A stretch of DNA of 64,000 nucleotides from Blautia caecimuris (GTDB lineage: Bacteria; Bacillota; Clostridia; Lachnospirales; Lachnospiraceae), in the NCBI RefSeq assembly GCF_024622975.1, contig NZ_JANJZT010000019.1, forward strand, positions 1-64,000, given 5' to 3'. This document shows, one piece after another, positions 15,105 to 23,817 of this stretch. How positions within the stretch are numbered: position 1 is the stretch's first letter; every line of letters begins with the position of its first letter. A program made the position numbers and the translations under genes. Below the pieces are notes generated by a model. It saw only the letters and a program-made list of their open reading frames with translations, ran no database searches and was not told the origin of the DNA.

Positions 15105-15247
15105 CTATAAATGAACTAATGCCAAATTTTACACAGTAAAATCTGCAATATACTGCCACAAAAGAAACATTAATCTCGACATGTAAGCTTCACAAAGATA
15201 AACCAGCGAAAAATTTATGCTCTTTTTCGTATTTTATCATTTAAAAG
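15105..15247 (+). mobile_element. MITE copy 6
   Basis: It starts CTATAAATGAAC and follows the family through AAATCTGCAATATACTG and AAGCTTCACAAAGATAAAC to TTTTATCATTTAAAAG. The right end is altered and no clean flanking repeat is visible. Confidence 0.55.
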
Positions 15248-15266
15248 AAGAAAAATATATTTATAA

Positions 15267-15408
15267 CTATAAATGAGCAAATTTGAAAAAGTTTACAAAA
15301 TCATCACGAAGTTGTCTTTATAAAATGCACATATAGAGCTTAATATTTCTTTTATGTCCGTATACTGCGGATTTTATTGTGTAAGATTCGATATTTACTC
15401 ATTTATAG
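15267..15408 (-). mobile_element. MITE copy 7, best preserved ends
   Basis: A 142-bp reverse copy. The termini CTATAAATGAGCAAAT and ATTTACTCATTTATAG are inverse repeats with one mismatch. TTTATAA flanks both sides (15260-15266 and 15409-15415). Confidence 0.78.
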
Positions 15409-15496
15409 TTTATAAGATTACAAAAAGCCCCAAATTAAAGTATCACTAAAAACGCCGTGATAAACAGCTCACAGCATGAGATCTGATTATCACGGC

Positions 15497-15814
15497 TTAC
15501 AATTCATTTTGAAGTAAATAGTTTTCACCCCAGTTACACAGTTCATCAAGAATTGGAGTTAAAGTTCTTCCAAATTCAGTTAAAGAATATTCTGTTTTTG
15601 GCGGAACCACCGGGTAAACCTTACGGTTAATCAATCCATCTTTTTCCAGCTCACGAAGCTGTTGCGCCAGCATTTTTGGAATACGCTTATGAATCTCACT
15701 GTACCATAATGTTTAATTCATTAAGTGCCATAAAATGACAGCCTTATATTTTCCGCCGATTAATTGAATGGTTGCTTCAACGGGGCAATTAAAACCACAG
15801 CAATTACTTTCCAT
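15497..15814 (-). pseudogene. HxlR-family regulator pseudogene
   Basis: On the minus strand the frame from an ATG at 15814 reads MESNCCGFNCPVEATIQLIG, the opening of an HxlR winged-HTH regulator with its N-terminal Cys pair. It is interrupted by TAA after residue 33, then continues in the same frame (SEIHKRIP, QQLRELEKDGLINRKVYPVVPP, EYSLTEFG) to a stop at 15497. About four residues of the RIPxxxxKML helix also seem to be missing. Total 318 bases. It lies divergently beside the nitroreductase gene it probably once controlled. Confidence 0.8.
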
Positions 15815-15940
15815 AATGTTCTCTTACTTTCTTTTCAGGTAGTATATTACAAAATAGTGCGTTCTTGTCTAATAAAGTATTACAGATATAATTATAGTAC
15901 AGGTTGACCTGATTCACAAGAACAAAGGAGATTAAAAAGC

Positions 15941-16399
15941 ATGAATGTATTAGATATTGCAAAAAAGAGATATTCCGTCAGAGCCTACAAAAATAAGCCT
16001 GTAGAAAAAGAAAAGCTGGATAAAATACTTGCCTGTGCTCATGTTGCACCAACTGCGGCAAACCTGCAGCCCGTTAAATTATTGGTTGTACAGGACAAAG
16101 AACGGTTGAAAAGTATTGCAAAAGCCGGAAACATATATAATGCCCCATTAGCGATTATTGTTTGTGCAGATCATTCAAAAGCGTGGAAACGACCTTTTGA
16201 TAACAAACAGACAACAGATATTGACGCAGCTATTTTGACAGATCACATGATGCTCCAGGCGACAGAGCTGGGATTAGGTGCGGTCTGGGTATGCTTTTTT
16301 AAGCCGGATATAATCAAACAGGAATTTTCATTACCAGATCACCTAGATCCCGTTAATATATTAGCTATTGGCTATGGAAATGATGCACCGGCAGAATAG
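15941..16399 (+). CDS. nitroreductase family protein, short
   Basis: A 152-residue FMN-dependent oxidoreductase. The opening RYSVRAYKNKPVE (residues 10-22) and AHVAPTAANLQPVKLLVV form the flavin-binding start, and LGLGAVWVCFF and NILAIGYGNDAPAE the C-terminal part. The family usually continues about 15 residues further with a PASPxRH-like tail; here TAG follows PAE, so the protein may be slightly truncated. CAAAGGAGATTAAAAAGC precedes the ATG. The broken HxlR gene is divergent 126 bases away, a common redox-sensing pair. Confidence 0.85.
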   Translation: MNVLDIAKKRYSVRAYKNKPVEKEKLDKILACAHVAPTAANLQPVKLLVVQDKERLKSIAKAGNIYNAPLAIIVCADHSKAWKRPFDNKQTTDIDAAILTDHMMLQATELGLGAVWVCFFKPDIIKQEFSLPDHLDPVNILAIGYGNDAPAE

Positions 16400-16822
16400 A
16401 AACATTCATCAATCAATGCATTTCACGATATAAAGCCAGGATGCTGATTTTCTGCACTTTTGGGAAGTTACTCCTGGCTTTCATAAATAACAAGAGCCAG
16501 ATCTGAGCAGGGTCTGACTCTTGATATATCATTTGTTTTTATAGTAAACTATAGATGAGCAAATACAGAACTTTGCACAATAGAATCTGTAATATGCAAA
16601 CGCAAAGAAATCATAAATTCTATATGCGGCTCTCACAAAGACAAAGTAACCATAATTTTGTATACTTTTTCAAATTTACTTATTCATAGTTATTAAATAA
16701 GCTTTTACAGAAAAACACCTTATCTTCTGTGTATCATTAAAGCAACCTCGACTGAATATGAATATAAAAGCCCAACAAACACTCCTATACTGCAAACAAT
16801 GATGCCAGATGCCATACTCTTT
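16400..16822. other. gap with a hairpin and a MITE copy
   Basis: AAAGCCAGGA (16432-16441) pairs with TCCTGGCTTT (16472-16481) across a 30-base loop, possibly the end of the nitroreductase transcript though no T run follows. A MITE copy occupies 16549-16689. Nothing else is seen. Confidence 0.6.
16549..16689 (+). mobile_element. MITE copy 8
   Basis: A 141-bp copy from CTATAGATGAGCAAATACAG to ACTTATTCATAG with core CTTTGCACAATAGAATC. The flanks ATAGTAAA (16541-16548) and TTATTAAA (16690-16697) agree at 6 of 8 positions. Confidence 0.7.
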
Positions 16823-17947
16823 TTACTTTACCGCCTGATATCTTCTATATCCTCTGTAGCCTCCCACCGCCAGCAGCGCTGCAAGAGCCACATATATAAT
16901 TGGCAGAAGCTGCATCTGGGTAAAATATTTTCCAAACAGGGGTATCAGGCGGCAGTCCAGAAGGTTCCAAATTGCCAGGGCATTGGACGGAATACAGAGC
17001 CACAACTGGCTTGCCATACGAAATTGATCCGGAATATTCACTGCCATGGATAGCAAAAGGATTCCAACCATTACAGCCATAGTGCCTGTACTGCTTTTCA
17101 ATTTTTCTGCACAGAACATGGCAAATGCCGATTCCAGAACTGCTGCTGTCAGCAGTATGAGAAGCTGTATGCCCAGTACCTGTCCGATGATAAGAGAATG
17201 GGAGCACGCAGGATATATCATTTGTATCTGTGTATTCAGTCCATGGAATCCATAAAGGATCAAAACAGGGATCGCACAGGCCAGAACAAGGCATATGGTC
17301 CCCCCAAGAGAAAGCGTTACTCCGGCTGTGATTTTTGCTGCATACAGGGTTTTCTTTCCATATTTGCAGCAAAAATTAATATGATTTACTTTTCGAAAAT
17401 GTTCTTCTGCAAATATCGCCGGTACTGCAACAGCTACAAAAATAATCTGCATGACCGCCATTGTATAAAACGCTGCAATGAGTTTTCTCTCTCCGGCTGT
17501 ATCTTCATAGGTAAAAGGAACTTTTATTCTGCTTTCCTGATTTTCCCAGTATTCCCTTTCTCCTTCCCACAGCTTATATTCCTCCATATCACGGTTCAGC
17601 ATCTTCTTGCGTTCCCCATATACATTATCTTCTGTTATATTTTTTGTCTGTATCTGGTCTGAGGGTAATAAACAGGACAAAAAATACTTCAGACCATGCG
17701 GATATTCTTTATCCTTATATTCTTCAAACAAAGCGTCATCCACAGGTTTTCCTGCAATTTCCAATTCTTTCTGTCTGTTTTCATGAATATACTGAATGAT
17801 ATTCTGTCCGTCTGAATTAAGTCCAATATCACTGATACATATTACAAATGCGGAAAGCAATATCATAATTCCAAGGGTGATCCAGATGATCTTGCGGCGA
17901 AAAAGCTTCAGATACTCGTACCCTAAGATTCTTTTAAAATCACTCAC
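16823..17947 (-). CDS. ABC transporter permease
   Basis: A 374-residue membrane protein. One transmembrane segment lies near residues 22-42, followed by a large charged extracellular loop (about 45-165) and then five further hydrophobic segments between about 170 and 365. The family is the ABC-2-like permeases used for export or for resistance to envelope-active compounds. Its start overlaps the stop of the ATPase gene by 8 bases, so they are coupled. The substrate is unknown. Confidence 0.8.
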   Translation of the reverse strand: MSDFKRILGYEYLKLFRRKIIWITLGIMILLSAFVICISDIGLNSDGQNIIQYIHENRQKELEIAGKPVDDALFEEYKDKEYPHGLKYFLSCLLPSDQIQTKNITEDNVYGERKKMLNRDMEEYKLWEGEREYWENQESRIKVPFTYEDTAGERKLIAAFYTMAVMQIIFVAVAVPAIFAEEHFRKVNHINFCCKYGKKTLYAAKITAGVTLSLGGTICLVLACAIPVLILYGFHGLNTQIQMIYPACSHSLIIGQVLGIQLLILLTAAVLESAFAMFCAEKLKSSTGTMAVMVGILLLSMAVNIPDQFRMASQLWLCIPSNALAIWNLLDCRLIPLFGKYFTQMQLLPIIYVALAALLAVGGYRGYRRYQAVK

Positions 17948-18647
17948 AGCCTTTCACCTCCCCAAATTTTTCAAGATAAAGCTTTTCCAGATCACTTCCT
18001 GTTTCCTGTCTGGTCCCTTCAAAAATAAGCTGCCCCTCTTTCATCATCAGAATTTTATCTGCAATCTGTTCCACATCCGACACAATATGGGTGGAAAGAA
18101 GAACAATATTGTTTTCTCCCTGTCTGGCAATCATTTCACGGAACCGTACTCTCTCTTTTGGGTCAAGCCCGGCTGTAGGCTCATCCAGGACCAAAATTCT
18201 GGGCCGGTTAATAAGAGCCTGTGCGATTCCCAGTCTGCGTATCATGCCCCCTGAATATGTTTTGATCTTCTTTTTTTCCATACCTTTCAGTCCGGTCAGT
18301 TCAATCATTTCCAGGCAGCGTTTTTTTGCTGTGCTCTTTGGTATTCCTTTCAGGGCTGCCAGATACATTAAAAAATCCATGCCTGTAAACTCCGGATAAT
18401 ATCCAAAGTCCTGCGGAAGATATCCCAGGATTTCCCTGTATTCTTCCTCTCCTGCTTCTTTTCCATCCAGCGTAATGGTCCCTCTGTCCGGTGTTAAAAT
18501 ACCGCAGATTATTCGCATTAAAGTGGTTTTTCCGGCTCCGTTGGCTCCCAGAAGCCCGTACACACCGGGAGTCAGATTCAAAGAAATATTGTCTACTGCA
18601 ATTTTATTTCTGAACTGTTTCGATACTCTGTTAATCAAAAGCTCCAT
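17940..18647 (-). CDS. ABC transporter ATP-binding protein
   Basis: A 235-residue ABC ATPase. Walker A is GANGAGKTT (residues about 34-42), the Q-loop is near YLPQDFGYYPE, the signature YSGGMIRRLGIAQALI precedes Walker B ILVLDEPTAGLDP, and the switch His is in STHIV. The start is placed at ATG 18647 (MELLINRV) because GGAGG lies 7 bases upstream; longer frames overlap the preceding gene heavily. It resembles the BcrA-type ATPases that pair with single permeases. It is the third gene of a sigma factor, membrane protein, ATPase and permease operon. Confidence 0.88.
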   Translation of the reverse strand: MELLINRVSKQFRNKIAVDNISLNLTPGVYGLLGANGAGKTTLMRIICGILTPDRGTITLDGKEAGEEEYREILGYLPQDFGYYPEFTGMDFLMYLAALKGIPKSTAKKRCLEMIELTGLKGMEKKKIKTYSGGMIRRLGIAQALINRPRILVLDEPTAGLDPKERVRFREMIARQGENNIVLLSTHIVSDVEQIADKILMMKEGQLIFEGTRQETGSDLEKLYLEKFGEVKGCE

Positions 18648-19348
18648 GCCCATTCCTCCGACTGAAGTAATATCATTTTCCATTCCCTGAAGGTCAGCAT
18701 TGCCAGTATGACAAGACTGAGCACCCATCCCAGGGGTTTCATAAGGGAATAAATATTTATTTTGCTGTAAGTTACCACCAGAACAGCTCCGCAGATCAAT
18801 ACAGAAACTGCGCTGCAGTAATATATGCTTTCCTTTCCCCGAACTTTTCTGACTATTGTAAGATTGCAGTAACAGGATAAAAGATATGGAAACAGAATAA
18901 CCAGGGCGGCAGAAAGAAATTCATATGTTCCGTTCCACATCAGTAATGGAAAAAGAGCTGCAAGAACAATCATATTTCCCAGTCCAAGAATCATAAATTT
19001 TGCCATTAAAACAGCTTTCAGGGAAAATCTTGATACCATTTCCAGTTCTTCCATCCCATATCGTACAGATCTACTGCCTTCTGCCACAAAGGACAAAGCC
19101 AGAACAGGAAGCATAGCTGCCAGAATACCTGTATACATTCTGTTTTTGTCAAATGCGGCGCAGATTCCACCTGTTAATACCGCTACTGAAATAAGCCAGT
19201 TCCATTTGCCTATATATCCTGTCTGGCTTCGCAGAAACTCCATATTACTCATTCTGCTTTCCGGCATCCTCTGCAAAAACTCCTGTTTTCGTACCGGATC
19301 CGGCGGCTGATACAGCATTTGAAGCTCTTTTTTCAGTTTCTGTTTCAA
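18635..19348 (-). CDS. membrane protein, possible anti-sigma or transporter partner
   Basis: A protein of about 237 residues. It has a charged N-terminal 45 residues (KQKLKKELQMLYQPPDP) and then about six hydrophobic segments between residues 50 and 225. The position directly behind an ECF sigma gene suggests that its cytoplasmic N-terminus could hold the sigma factor, but it may instead be an ABC-2 permease-like partner. The start is uncertain: TTG at 19348 follows the sigma stop with GGAGGG upstream, while an ATG at 19387 would overlap it by 37 bases. Confidence 0.6.
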   Translation of the reverse strand: MKQKLKKELQMLYQPPDPVRKQEFLQRMPESRMSNMEFLRSQTGYIGKWNWLISVAVLTGGICAAFDKNRMYTGILAAMLPVLALSFVAEGSRSVRYGMEELEMVSRFSLKAVLMAKFMILGLGNMIVLAALFPLLMWNGTYEFLSAALVILFPYLLSCYCNLTIVRKVRGKESIYYCSAVSVLICGAVLVVTYSKINIYSLMKPLGWVLSLVILAMLTFREWKMILLQSEEWAWSF

Positions 19349-19350
19349 TC

Positions 19351-19803
19351 TTATCCCTCCATTTCCTTTTTCAGCTTTTTCAGACATTCTCTATCCTTTC
19401 TGTACAGAGCAAATCTGGAAATCCCCAGTATCTCTGCTGTTTTTCCAACGGAAAGCTCGTTTACATACCGCAGAAAGACAAGCTCCTGCTCCTGAGCGTC
19501 CAGACTTTTTATGGCTTTTCTCAGATCCATATGTACTGCCATCCTCTCCTGAATATTTTCCATACAGCCGGAAAGTTCTTCTGAAAGCGCTTCATTCTTT
19601 TGTTTTCTTATCTGATCAATACAGAGGTTTCTTGCAATCCTGTACAGATAACTGATTTCTTTTCCCATATCTTTATAAGTTTTATTTTCCAGAAAACGGA
19701 GAAAGGTTTCCTGCGTAATATCTTCTGCTGTCTGCTGATGTCTTAATTTCATATAGCAGTACCGGTATATTTTGTCATATTGTTCATCCAGATCTGTATG
19801 CAT
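19351..19803 (-). CDS. ECF-type RNA polymerase sigma factor
   Basis: A 150-residue sigma-70 family protein. Region 2 is visible as YDKIYRYCYMKLRHQQTAEDITQETFLRFL (residues about 8-37), and region 4 as LDAQEQELVFLRYVNELSVGKTAEILGIS (about 102-130). The ATG at 19803 has GAGGAGG upstream; the longer frame to 19929 has no site. It heads an operon with a membrane protein and an ABC transporter, the layout of an envelope-stress or antimicrobial-response module that activates its own genes. The inducer is unknown. Confidence 0.88.
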   Translation of the reverse strand: MHTDLDEQYDKIYRYCYMKLRHQQTAEDITQETFLRFLENKTYKDMGKEISYLYRIARNLCIDQIRKQKNEALSEELSGCMENIQERMAVHMDLRKAIKSLDAQEQELVFLRYVNELSVGKTAEILGISRFALYRKDRECLKKLKKEMEG

Positions 19804-19999
19804 CAGAAATCCTCCTCTCATAATGTTTAACGGATCAGCGTCTGGAAATGTGCGGAAATTTTTTATAAAAATTATAGAAATGCCTGTATTGTACCACTTT
19901 TCAATTCGTGATAAACTGTTTCGTAGCAAACAGGAAATCTTATTTCAGACTGCCTGCGGCAATCTGATTTTAACACACAAAGGAAAGTGAGGCTTATCT

Positions 20000-21025
20000 A
20001 TGTTATACTTTGAAAACGATTACTCCGAAGGCGCTCATCCCAAAATTCTTCAGAGGCTTATGGATACAAATATGGAACATTTATCCGGCTATGGCTCTGA
20101 CCGCTACACAGATCTTGCCAAAAATAAAATCCGGGATCTCTGTAAATGCCCGGAAGCCGAAGTTTATTTTCTGGTGGGAGGAACTCAGACAAACCAGACT
20201 GTAATCGACTCTGTGCTTAAAAGCTATGAGGGCGTGATTGCTGCTGAGACAGGCCATGTAAGTGTTCACGAAGCCGGCGCCATTGAATTTACAGGCCACA
20301 AGGTTCTCACCCTGCCCCAGCATGACGGAAAGCTCTGCGCCCGGGAACTGAAAGACTATATGGAGACTTTTCTGGGAGATGACAGCCATGAGCACATGGT
20401 TTTTCCGGGAATGGTATATATTTCTCATCCTACTGAATACGGAACTCTTTACACAAAGGATGAACTGAAAGAACTTTCTCAGGTATGCCGCCGGTTTAAG
20501 CTTCCTCTCTATATGGATGGCGCCCGTCTCATTACCGGTCTCGCCTGCCCTGAAAATGAACTGTCGCTTCCTGATATTGCTGATCTGTGCGATATTTTTT
20601 ACATCGGCGGTACCAAAGCCGGCGCTCTGTGCGGAGAAGCTGTTGTTTTTACAAAAAATAATACTCCTGCACATTTTCTTACTCAGATCAAGCAGCACGG
20701 CGCTCTTCTTGCAAAGGGAAGGCTCTGCGGCATACAGTTTGATGCTCTTTTTTCAGATGATCTTTATAAGGAAAACGGCAGAAATGCCATTGAAACAGCA
20801 GCTCTTCTGAGGGAAGGACTTCGTCAAAAAGGATATACCTTTTATAACAATTCTCCCACCAATCAGCTTTTTCTGGTTATGGAAAACAGCAGACTGGAAG
20901 AGCTGAAAAATGATGTTGTATACAGTTTCTGGGAAAAGGCTGACGATACACATACCGTCATTCGATTTGCCACAAGCTGGGCAACTTCCAGAGAGGATGT
21001 AGAAAAGCTTCTTTCTCTTTTATAG
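20000..21025 (+). CDS. low-specificity L-threonine aldolase type enzyme
   Basis: A 341-residue PLP-dependent fold-type I enzyme of the beta-eliminating lyase/threonine aldolase family, cleaving L-threonine or related beta-hydroxy amino acids to glycine and an aldehyde. Motifs: GGTQTNQ (PLP phosphate site, residues about 60-66), HVSVHEAGA (about 85-93), MDGARL with the PLP-contacting Asp, and IGGTKAGA carrying the Schiff-base Lys (about residue 212). It stands alone: the ECF sigma gene diverges on the left and the hydrolase follows 66 bases later. Confidence 0.88.
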   Translation: MLYFENDYSEGAHPKILQRLMDTNMEHLSGYGSDRYTDLAKNKIRDLCKCPEAEVYFLVGGTQTNQTVIDSVLKSYEGVIAAETGHVSVHEAGAIEFTGHKVLTLPQHDGKLCARELKDYMETFLGDDSHEHMVFPGMVYISHPTEYGTLYTKDELKELSQVCRRFKLPLYMDGARLITGLACPENELSLPDIADLCDIFYIGGTKAGALCGEAVVFTKNNTPAHFLTQIKQHGALLAKGRLCGIQFDALFSDDLYKENGRNAIETAALLREGLRQKGYTFYNNSPTNQLFLVMENSRLEELKNDVVYSFWEKADDTHTVIRFATSWATSREDVEKLLSLL

Positions 21026-21091
21026 CATTGTAAAACGCATTGTTTTGGCGTATAATAATTGCAGTCAGATCACGTGAAAAGGAGGTCTCAT

Positions 21092-22045
21092 ATGAAGAAA
21101 AACAAGAACCGTCTAACCACATTTGTAGTGCTGTTCTCCTCCGCAACAGCCATCATCCACATTGCAAACAAGATCATTGCCGCATCTGCATCTCTGAAGG
21201 AAATGCTTGATTCCAACAGACGTAACTATTATAAATGGCGTTTTGGAGAAATTTTTTATACAAAAAAAGGAAGCGGAAGTCCTGTTCTCCTTATCCATGA
21301 TATGCTTCCCGGAGCCTGCGGCTATGAATGGAACAGAATCGAAGAAGAGCTTGCCATGGAACATACGGTATACACCATTGACCTTCTGGGATGCGGACGC
21401 TCTGAAAAGCCGGGAGTGACCTATACAAATTTCGTCTATGTACAGGTAATCTGCGACTTTATCAGAAATGTGATCGGAGAAAAAACAGATGTGATCACAA
21501 GCGGTTTTTCCGGCTCCTTTGCCGTTATGGCCTGCCGCAATGAAAAAAATCTTTTCAACAGACTGATTCTTGTGAATCCGCCTGCCCCCGGCAACCTGAC
21601 ACAAATGCCGTCCAGAAAAGACCGTCTGCTGAAATATTTCCTGGAAATCCCTGTATTTGGAACTCTTGTTTATCACATTATTGTTTCCAGAGTAAATACT
21701 TCGGACTTTTTTATTGAAAACATGGTTTTTGATCCCTTCCATATGGATCAGAATCTTCTTGATGCTTATTATGAAGCTGCTCACAGAGGCGGATGTCAGG
21801 CAAAGGCAGCCTATGCCAGCAAAGCTTCCCGCTTTATGAACATTAATATCCTGCCTGCATTAAAGTCCATTGACAACAGTATTTTTATTATTGAAGGAGA
21901 AGCTGAAAATAACGGAGCTGCTGTTGTAGACAGCTATCGAAGCATCAATCCTTCTGTGGAATCTGTTACGATTCCTCATACCAGGCATCTTCCCCATATG
22001 GAAGATCCGGAAAAATTCCTGGAACAGATCGGGATTTTCCTGTAA
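21092..22045 (+). CDS. alpha/beta hydrolase with N-terminal membrane segment
   Basis: A 317-residue alpha/beta-fold hydrolase. A hydrophobic segment at residues about 8-28 probably anchors it or is a signal sequence. VLLIHDMLPGA gives the oxyanion-side HD motif, GFSGS carries the presumed nucleophile Ser, and HTRHLPHMEDPEKF near the C-terminus carries the His. The substrate cannot be predicted. The ATG at 21092 follows AAAGGAGG. A long perfect palindrome after the stop ends the transcript. Confidence 0.85.
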   Translation: MKKNKNRLTTFVVLFSSATAIIHIANKIIAASASLKEMLDSNRRNYYKWRFGEIFYTKKGSGSPVLLIHDMLPGACGYEWNRIEEELAMEHTVYTIDLLGCGRSEKPGVTYTNFVYVQVICDFIRNVIGEKTDVITSGFSGSFAVMACRNEKNLFNRLILVNPPAPGNLTQMPSRKDRLLKYFLEIPVFGTLVYHIIVSRVNTSDFFIENMVFDPFHMDQNLLDAYYEAAHRGGCQAKAAYASKASRFMNINILPALKSIDNSIFIIEGEAENNGAAVVDSYRSINPSVESVTIPHTRHLPHMEDPEKFLEQIGIFL

Positions 22046-22108
22046 CATACTGACAACTGAATTGTATATGATCCTGCAGCTGTTTTTCCACACAGCTGTC
22101 TGTACAGA

Positions 22109-22142
22109 GAATGCCCCCGGAAATTAATTTCCGGGGGCATTC
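22109..22142. terminator. 34-bp perfect palindrome, probable bidirectional terminator
   Basis: GAATGCCCCCGGAAATT is followed directly by its inverse. It lies between the convergent hydrolase and DUF4340 genes, where a two-way terminator is expected, although the T content after the stem is low. Confidence 0.65.
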
Positions 22143-22176
22143 CGCATTCTGTAATCATAACCAGTAATTTTACGGG

Positions 22177-23817
22177 TCAGGATGCTTCTTGGCTTTCTTC
22201 AGAAGAATCTGTATTCAGCATTTCCTGATATGCGTCTGTAAGATCACGTATATCCATTTTGTTTACAAGATAAACCTTATCACCTGTCACTGCTGCATAA
22301 AAGCTGGAATCGTACTCATAATAGCTTACGGTTGTTTTCTGTCCCTCTGTATCAGTGAAAACAAAGGTAAAAGCAGCAGCTTCATCCGGCGTATACTCCT
22401 CTGTCAGGCGTTCCTGACCTGCCATATTAATCAGTTTGTTATAGAAAGTAGTAAATACTGTTTCCTCAATTTCCTTTCCATCAAGAACATAGGAAATTTT
22501 TTCCGCTTCTGCAGTCCCGGTCTTTTCATCAGAAGTATTTTCCGCTGCATCTTCATTTTCTTTATCTGTATCTGCAGCAGCTTCCCCGGTGTCACCGGAA
22601 CCCTCTTCTTTCTCGGATCCGGCGCTTTCTTCCGTACTGTCTTCTGTATTTTTTGCGGTTTCTCTTGTAACCTGTACGGTATGAGCTCCGTCCTCAGACT
22701 GAACTTCAAGACTGTCCAGATTATTGACAGTCAGATAATTTACTGTCAGACTGTAAAAATCTGAAATATTCTTGTCTACAATATCTGTCAGAGAAGTCTC
22801 TGGTATTGTATACACCTGTTTACTGTCATTGACTTTCACATAACGGTTTCCGTCAATCTCATCTCCCACATAAATCACAAGCTGCTTTTCCACCTGGGGC
22901 TTTTCTTCAGCTTCCCCAGAGTCTTCCGCCTCTGATGCTGTCTCTGTCTTATCTTCACTCTCAGATGCCCCTGTAGCGTCCGTATCTGCCTCTGCATCCT
23001 CTTCCGCAAGATAAGTTGCGGTAATTATTGCATACGGGTCATCAAAGCCGTATTTGGCCTGATCTGTGCAGTTATAGTCTACAAAGTCCCCGTAGGTGAG
23101 AGAACCTATGGCAGAGGTTACTGTTCCCGCCTTGGAGGTATCTGCCTGCTCAGAGGTTTTTCCGTCAGAAACATACCAGTACAGGCTGTCATCGTCCTGA
23201 GAAAGCTGATAACCGTTTTCTTTTTCCACTTTTACATCTTTAATGGTTGCTGAGGTTACTGCCGGGAAGCTTTCCGCCTGCGCAAACTCATAGGAAGTTC
23301 CCATAAACGGTTCCAGAGATACAGCGGAAACAAGATAAATATCTTTGTCATCCTCTGATTTTTTCATATAATACTGACCGGAAGCTTCATTTTTCATTCC
23401 TACCTGAAGAATGATGCGATTTCCATCCTCTTCCGTGAGAGTAATCTGATTCTGAGGTTTATCCAGATCATATTCGCTGAGATCCCCGGGATTTTCAAGC
23501 TTCTGGTCTGCTGACAGCGCTGTCAGTGCATTTACCGCGCCGTCAAGAGTATCCTGACTTACCGGAAAATCCGGCTCGTCTTTTTTTACCCACTTGTCTC
23601 CATCCTTCTCAAAAACCTCTTCTGCTCCCTCTGTGCCGTTAAAAGAGACAGAAGTAATTTTTTCCGAATCCATTTCTACGACGCTGACACTGGTATCTGC
23701 TGCCTCAGCTTCTTTTTCTTCCTGGGAATCCACATAGGAAGTAACTCCTATGTAGGTTCCTGAAAGAACAGCCAGTACAGCAACTCCGGAAATCAGTTTT
23801 ACTGTCTTGCTCTTCAT
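22177..23817 (-). CDS. DUF4340 protein of a Gld-like ABC locus
   Basis: A 546-residue envelope protein with one N-terminal membrane segment (residues about 7-26), then repeated DUF4340-like beta-rich modules (TSVSFNG, WVKKDEPDFPVSQDTLDGAVNAL). A long acidic low-complexity stretch lies in the second half, rich in Glu, Asp, Ser and Thr. Such proteins accompany GldA-F-G-like ABC systems. The start is ATG at 23817, which overlaps the TAA of the upstream gene (TAATG) and has AAGGAG 9 bases upstream. It is the last of four genes read leftward. Confidence 0.8.
   Translation of the reverse strand: MKSKTVKLISGVAVLAVLSGTYIGVTSYVDSQEEKEAEAADTSVSVVEMDSEKITSVSFNGTEGAEEVFEKDGDKWVKKDEPDFPVSQDTLDGAVNALTALSADQKLENPGDLSEYDLDKPQNQITLTEEDGNRIILQVGMKNEASGQYYMKKSEDDKDIYLVSAVSLEPFMGTSYEFAQAESFPAVTSATIKDVKVEKENGYQLSQDDDSLYWYVSDGKTSEQADTSKAGTVTSAIGSLTYGDFVDYNCTDQAKYGFDDPYAIITATYLAEEDAEADTDATGASESEDKTETASEAEDSGEAEEKPQVEKQLVIYVGDEIDGNRYVKVNDSKQVYTIPETSLTDIVDKNISDFYSLTVNYLTVNNLDSLEVQSEDGAHTVQVTRETAKNTEDSTEESAGSEKEEGSGDTGEAAADTDKENEDAAENTSDEKTGTAEAEKISYVLDGKEIEETVFTTFYNKLINMAGQERLTEEYTPDEAAAFTFVFTDTEGQKTTVSYYEYDSSFYAAVTGDKVYLVNKMDIRDLTDAYQEMLNTDSSEESQEAS

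Larger units (their letters stand above)
14512..15496. other. 985-base intergenic region filled by MITE copies
   Basis: Three copies (14831-14973, 15105-15247, 15267-15408) fill much of the gap between the GPP34-like gene and the HxlR pseudogene. The remainder is AT-rich with no recognisable gene. A short palindrome at the right edge (GCCGTGATAA near 15453 with TTATCACGGC near 15487) may be a terminator for the pseudogene transcript. Confidence 0.65.

Noticed and set aside
16432-16481. Classical rho-independent terminator after the nitroreductase gene
   Set aside because: The stem is only 10 bp with a 30-base loop and no T run; kept as a hairpin of unknown strength.
21068-21080. Eighth parS site (ATCACGTGAAAAG)
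   Set aside because: Only one half of the palindrome matches, and the sequence is the start of a ribosome binding region.
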